Shown piece after piece: positions 13,098 to 15,469 of a stretch of DNA of 15,469 bases. The notes below the pieces were generated by a model. It made no database searches, was not told the DNA's origin, and worked only from the letters and a program-made list of their open reading frames with translations. The translations under genes were made by a program, and so were the position numbers. This DNA is from an uncultured Collinsella sp. (GTDB taxonomy: Bacteria > Actinomycetota > Coriobacteriia > Coriobacteriales > Coriobacteriaceae), in assembly GCA_905207425.1 (NCBI GenBank), contig CAJLLB010000033.1, positions 1-15,469 on the forward strand, in the 5' to 3' direction. The number at the start of each line of letters is the position of its first letter. The stretch's first letter is position 1.

Positions 13098-14216
13098 ATG
13101 AATCCAAATCCCTTTAAGCCCACTGCCGGCAAGCGGCCCCCGATACTCATCGGCCGCGAGTCGGTCATCGAAGATTTTGAGGAAGGACTCGACAACGGCG
13201 CTGGAGCGCCGGGCAGGCTCATGCTCATTACGGGAAATCGCGGCTGCGGCAAGACGGTTCTCCTGCGGGAGCTGCAACGTCTAGCCAGCGAGCGCGGATG
13301 GGCGGTTGTCTCCGATTCCGCGTCGCTTGGCTTATGCGACCGCTTGGCCGATGCGCTTCGCTCGAATAAACCCGTTGTGACGTCAATGGAGTTCGGTCCG
13401 TCGTTTGGTCGGATGTCGGTCGAGGCGGCGCGAGCAAAGGGCGAGACGTTGCGAGGGCTGGTCAACGAGCGCCTCAAGAGGCTCGGTCCAGGCAAGGGCA
13501 TACTGTTTGCGATTGACGAGGCACAATCGGCGTCTATCGAGGAACTGGCGGCTCTTGCCGTTCTCTATCAGCAGGTGCTCGGAGACCAGGATGCCACGGG
13601 CTTGCCCGATAGCGACCAGCGTGGTCTTGCGCTGGTGTTTGCCGGCTTACCCAGTATGGTTGACGATCTGCTCGAAGAGCCGAGCGTGACGTTTTTGCGG
13701 CGTGCCCAGCAGCGTACGTTGGGGGCGATCTCTTTGCCCAAGGTACGCGATTCGTATATCCAGACGGTCAAAGACGCTGGTCTTTACGTTGACGCGGAGA
13801 CGGCGGACCTTGCGGCACGCAAGAGCATGGGGCATCCATATATGGTTCAGCTGGTGGGCTATTACATGTGGCGGTCTGCTGTTCGACGCGGCTCGCAGGT
13901 CATCGAAAGGCGCGATGTCGAGGATGGCCATGCGGATGCCGTCTCCGAGTTCTACGAAGCGGTTGACGCGCCCCTGTATTACGGGCTGCGCAGTCCACAG
14001 CGCCTTTTTATCGAGGCTATGGCGGTTGACGAGAACAAACCGACGCGCATGGCGGATATCATTGAGCGTTGTGATCGTACCCAGAGCTGGGCGAGTAAAT
14101 ATCGCGCAAGCCTGATTCGCGAGCGCGTCATCGAGGCTGCCGGATACGGCCTCGTCCGGTTTACCGTGCCCATGCTGGGCGCGTACGTTCGCGATCGAGT
14201 TTTATGGCATGAGTAG
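13098..14216 (+). CDS. AAA ATPase (AAA_16/ORC-like) with C-terminal winged helix
   Basis: This 372-residue P-loop ATPase has an N-terminal FKPTAGKRPPILIGRES segment typical of AAA proteins that grip a partner. Walker A is GNRGCGKT at 46-53. Walker B is ILFAIDEAQ with Asp140 and Glu141. A sensor-1-like VFAGLPS (180-186) and an arginine-rich RRAQQR (201-206) follow. The helical lid (about 235-262) includes GHPYMVQLVGYYMW. Residues about 295-365 look like a winged helix (RSPQRLFIEAMAV through LVRFTVPMLGAYV). The layout resembles the AAA_16/AAA_22, TniB/ExeA and Orc/Cdc6 groups, all of which load or switch other machines. Similar proteins are common in Actinobacteria without known function. The ATG at 13098 has GAGGAG upstream, and its stop overlaps or abuts the start of the UvrA-like gene. 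The function is unknown. Confidence 0.8.
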   Translation: MNPNPFKPTAGKRPPILIGRESVIEDFEEGLDNGAGAPGRLMLITGNRGCGKTVLLRELQRLASERGWAVVSDSASLGLCDRLADALRSNKPVVTSMEFGPSFGRMSVEAARAKGETLRGLVNERLKRLGPGKGILFAIDEAQSASIEELAALAVLYQQVLGDQDATGLPDSDQRGLALVFAGLPSMVDDLLEEPSVTFLRRAQQRTLGAISLPKVRDSYIQTVKDAGLYVDAETADLAARKSMGHPYMVQLVGYYMWRSAVRRGSQVIERRDVEDGHADAVSEFYEAVDAPLYYGLRSPQRLFIEAMAVDENKPTRMADIIERCDRTQSWASKYRASLIRERVIEAAGYGLVRFTVPMLGAYVRDRVLWHE

Positions 14217-14226
14217 GGTGATAAAG

Positions 14227-15469
14227 GTGACGGAACAGAAGATGAGCCCGCAGGCTATCGAGGTGCGTGGCGCGCGCGTTCATAACCTTAAAGACATCGA
14301 TATCGATATTCCGCTGGGAAAGCTTGTGGGCATTGCCGGCGTGTCGGGTTCGGGCAAGAGTTCGCTGGCGCTGGGGGTTCTTTATGCCGAGGGCTCGCGC
14401 CGTTACCTGGAGGCGCTCAGCACCTATACCCGCCGTCGCCTGACGCAGGCCGAGCACGCTCAGGTGGATGAGGTATTGCACGTGCCGGCGGCACTCGCAT
14501 TGCATCAGCGCCCCAGCGTGCCGGGCGTGCGGTCCACTTTTGGCACCATGACTGAACTCAACAATAGCCTGCGTCTGCTCTTTAGCCGTTGCGCCCATCA
14601 TGTGTGCCCGCATTGCGGGGCGCGTGTGGAGCCGAGCCTCAACGTTGCCGCAGGCCTGTCGCTCGCGTGCCCTGCATGCGGTCGTGAGTTCTACGCGCCG
14701 AGCGCCGAGGACCTTGCGTTTAACAGCGGCGGTGCGTGTCCCACCTGCGGCGGCACCGGTGTCATGCGCGAGGTGGACGAGGCGAGCTTGGTACCCGACG
14801 AGTCAAAGACTATCAACGAGGGCGCGGTGCTTCCTTGGGGCACGCTCATGTGGGATCTGATGAAGCAGGTGGCCGGCGAGATGGGCGTGCGCACCGACGT
14901 GCCGTTTAACCAGCTCACGCCTCAAGAGCGCGACATCGTGTTTCATGGTCCGGCGGTTAAGAAGCACATTCTCTACGTCCCCAAAAACGGCGAGGGCGCC
15001 ACGTCGCTCGACTTTACCTATTACAACGCCGTCTATACCGTCGAGAATGCGCTCGCCAAGGTTAAGGACGATAAGGGTTTAAAACGCGTTGCGCGCTTTT
15101 TGCGCGAGGGGCCATGCCGCGATTGCGGCGGCACGCGTCTCTCCGAGGCTGCGCGCCTGCCTCAGGTGCGCGGTATCAATTTGGCGCAGGCCGCGGCCAT
15201 GACGCTAGGCGAGGCGATTGAGTGGGTGCGCGGGGTGCCTGCATCCTTGCCGACTGAGATGCAGCCCATGGCAGCGGATATCTGCGATTCGTTTTTGAGT
15301 GCGGCCCGTCGCCTGGTCGACCTGGGTCTCGATTACCTTTCACTCGACCGCGCCGGTGCCACGCTCTCCACGGGTGAGCGCCAGCGCGTCCAGCTCGCCC
15401 GTGTGGTGCGCAACCGATCGACGGGCGTGCTCTATGTACTGGACGAGCCTTCGATCGGCTTGCACCCTG
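14227..15469 (+). CDS. UvrA-like ABC ATPase lacking the UvrB-binding domain (class II, DrrC-like), 3' end cut by window
   Basis: The first 414 residues of a UvrA paralogue are visible and the frame leaves the window open. Walker A is GVSGSGKSS (38-46), followed by YAEGSRRYLEALS. In UvrA about 130 residues, the UvrB-binding domain, lie between the RLLFAR region and the zinc module. Here CPHC (127-130) is followed after only 17 residues by CPAC (148-151), then CPTC (171-174), so that domain is gone. The signature reads LSTGERQR (380-387) instead of LSGGEAQR. Walker B is VLYVLDEPSIGLHP (401-414). Such proteins are linked to drug resistance (DrrC) or DNA binding without classical UvrB-dependent repair. 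The start is uncertain: ATG 14209 overlaps the AAA gene, GTG 14227 is chosen, and ATG 14242 fits the UvrA N-terminus best. It is probably cotranscribed with the AAA gene. Confidence 0.87.
   Translation, partial: MTEQKMSPQAIEVRGARVHNLKDIDIDIPLGKLVGIAGVSGSGKSSLALGVLYAEGSRRYLEALSTYTRRRLTQAEHAQVDEVLHVPAALALHQRPSVPGVRSTFGTMTELNNSLRLLFSRCAHHVCPHCGARVEPSLNVAAGLSLACPACGREFYAPSAEDLAFNSGGACPTCGGTGVMREVDEASLVPDESKTINEGAVLPWGTLMWDLMKQVAGEMGVRTDVPFNQLTPQERDIVFHGPAVKKHILYVPKNGEGATSLDFTYYNAVYTVENALAKVKDDKGLKRVARFLREGPCRDCGGTRLSEAARLPQVRGINLAQAAAMTLGEAIEWVRGVPASLPTEMQPMAADICDSFLSAARRLVDLGLDYLSLDRAGATLSTGERQRVQLARVVRNRSTGVLYVLDEPSIGLHP

Noticed and set aside
12551..13501. A 316-codon minus-strand frame spanning the end of the GTPase gene, the control region and the AAA gene start.
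   Set aside because: It runs across two well-supported genes and a promoter region, is rich in Ser/Arg/Pro and shows no motif.

Overview
The window reads as ordinary chromosome from a GC-rich, Gram-positive-type bacterium, most likely a gut Coriobacteriia of the Collinsella kind. This is an inference from codon usage, strong AGGAG-type ribosome binding sites, short intergenic gaps and gene content; no rRNA or other marker gene is present to prove it. I find 15 protein genes: two are cut by the window edges and the rest look intact. There is no tRNA, rRNA, CRISPR array, transposase gene or prophage.

Layout. (1) 1-1319 is the 3' part of prfC (release factor 3), closed by a hairpin terminator. 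(2) 1362-2925 is a two-gene operon: a candidate preQ1-I riboswitch, a VUT/YhhQ-type queuosine-precursor transporter and an SDR oxidoreductase, ending in a strong terminator. (3) 2939-4655 holds ung and an EamA exporter on the minus strand. A LysR regulator at 4814 is divergent from the exporter. (4) 5708-8614 holds a MATE exporter (minus), rlmA (plus) and a four-helix membrane protein (minus). A 58-bp perfect palindrome lies in the MATE/rlmA divergent gap. Two hairpins, one of them repeat-like, lie after rlmA. (5) 8849-10671 holds a 47-aa one-helix membrane protein, rsmJ, a minus-strand Cys-rich small protein and a GNAT acetyltransferase. (6) 10925-15469 holds a TetM-like translational GTPase, an AAA ATPase behind a repeat-rich control region, and the start of a UvrA-like ATPase that lacks the UvrB-binding domain.

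Common themes. Several genes act on the ribosome or translation: RF3, RlmA, RsmJ, the TetM-like GTPase and, through tRNA queuosine, the VUT transporter. Several others suggest handling of toxic small molecules: MATE, EamA and the drug-resistance-type UvrA paralogue. This may be chance clustering in a housekeeping region. The points most worth following up are the preQ1 riboswitch candidate, the short intergenic repeats sharing a GGGAC core, the tandem operators before the AAA ATPase, and the two divergent paralogues (TetM-like and UvrA-like) whose missing features argue against the textbook function of their families.
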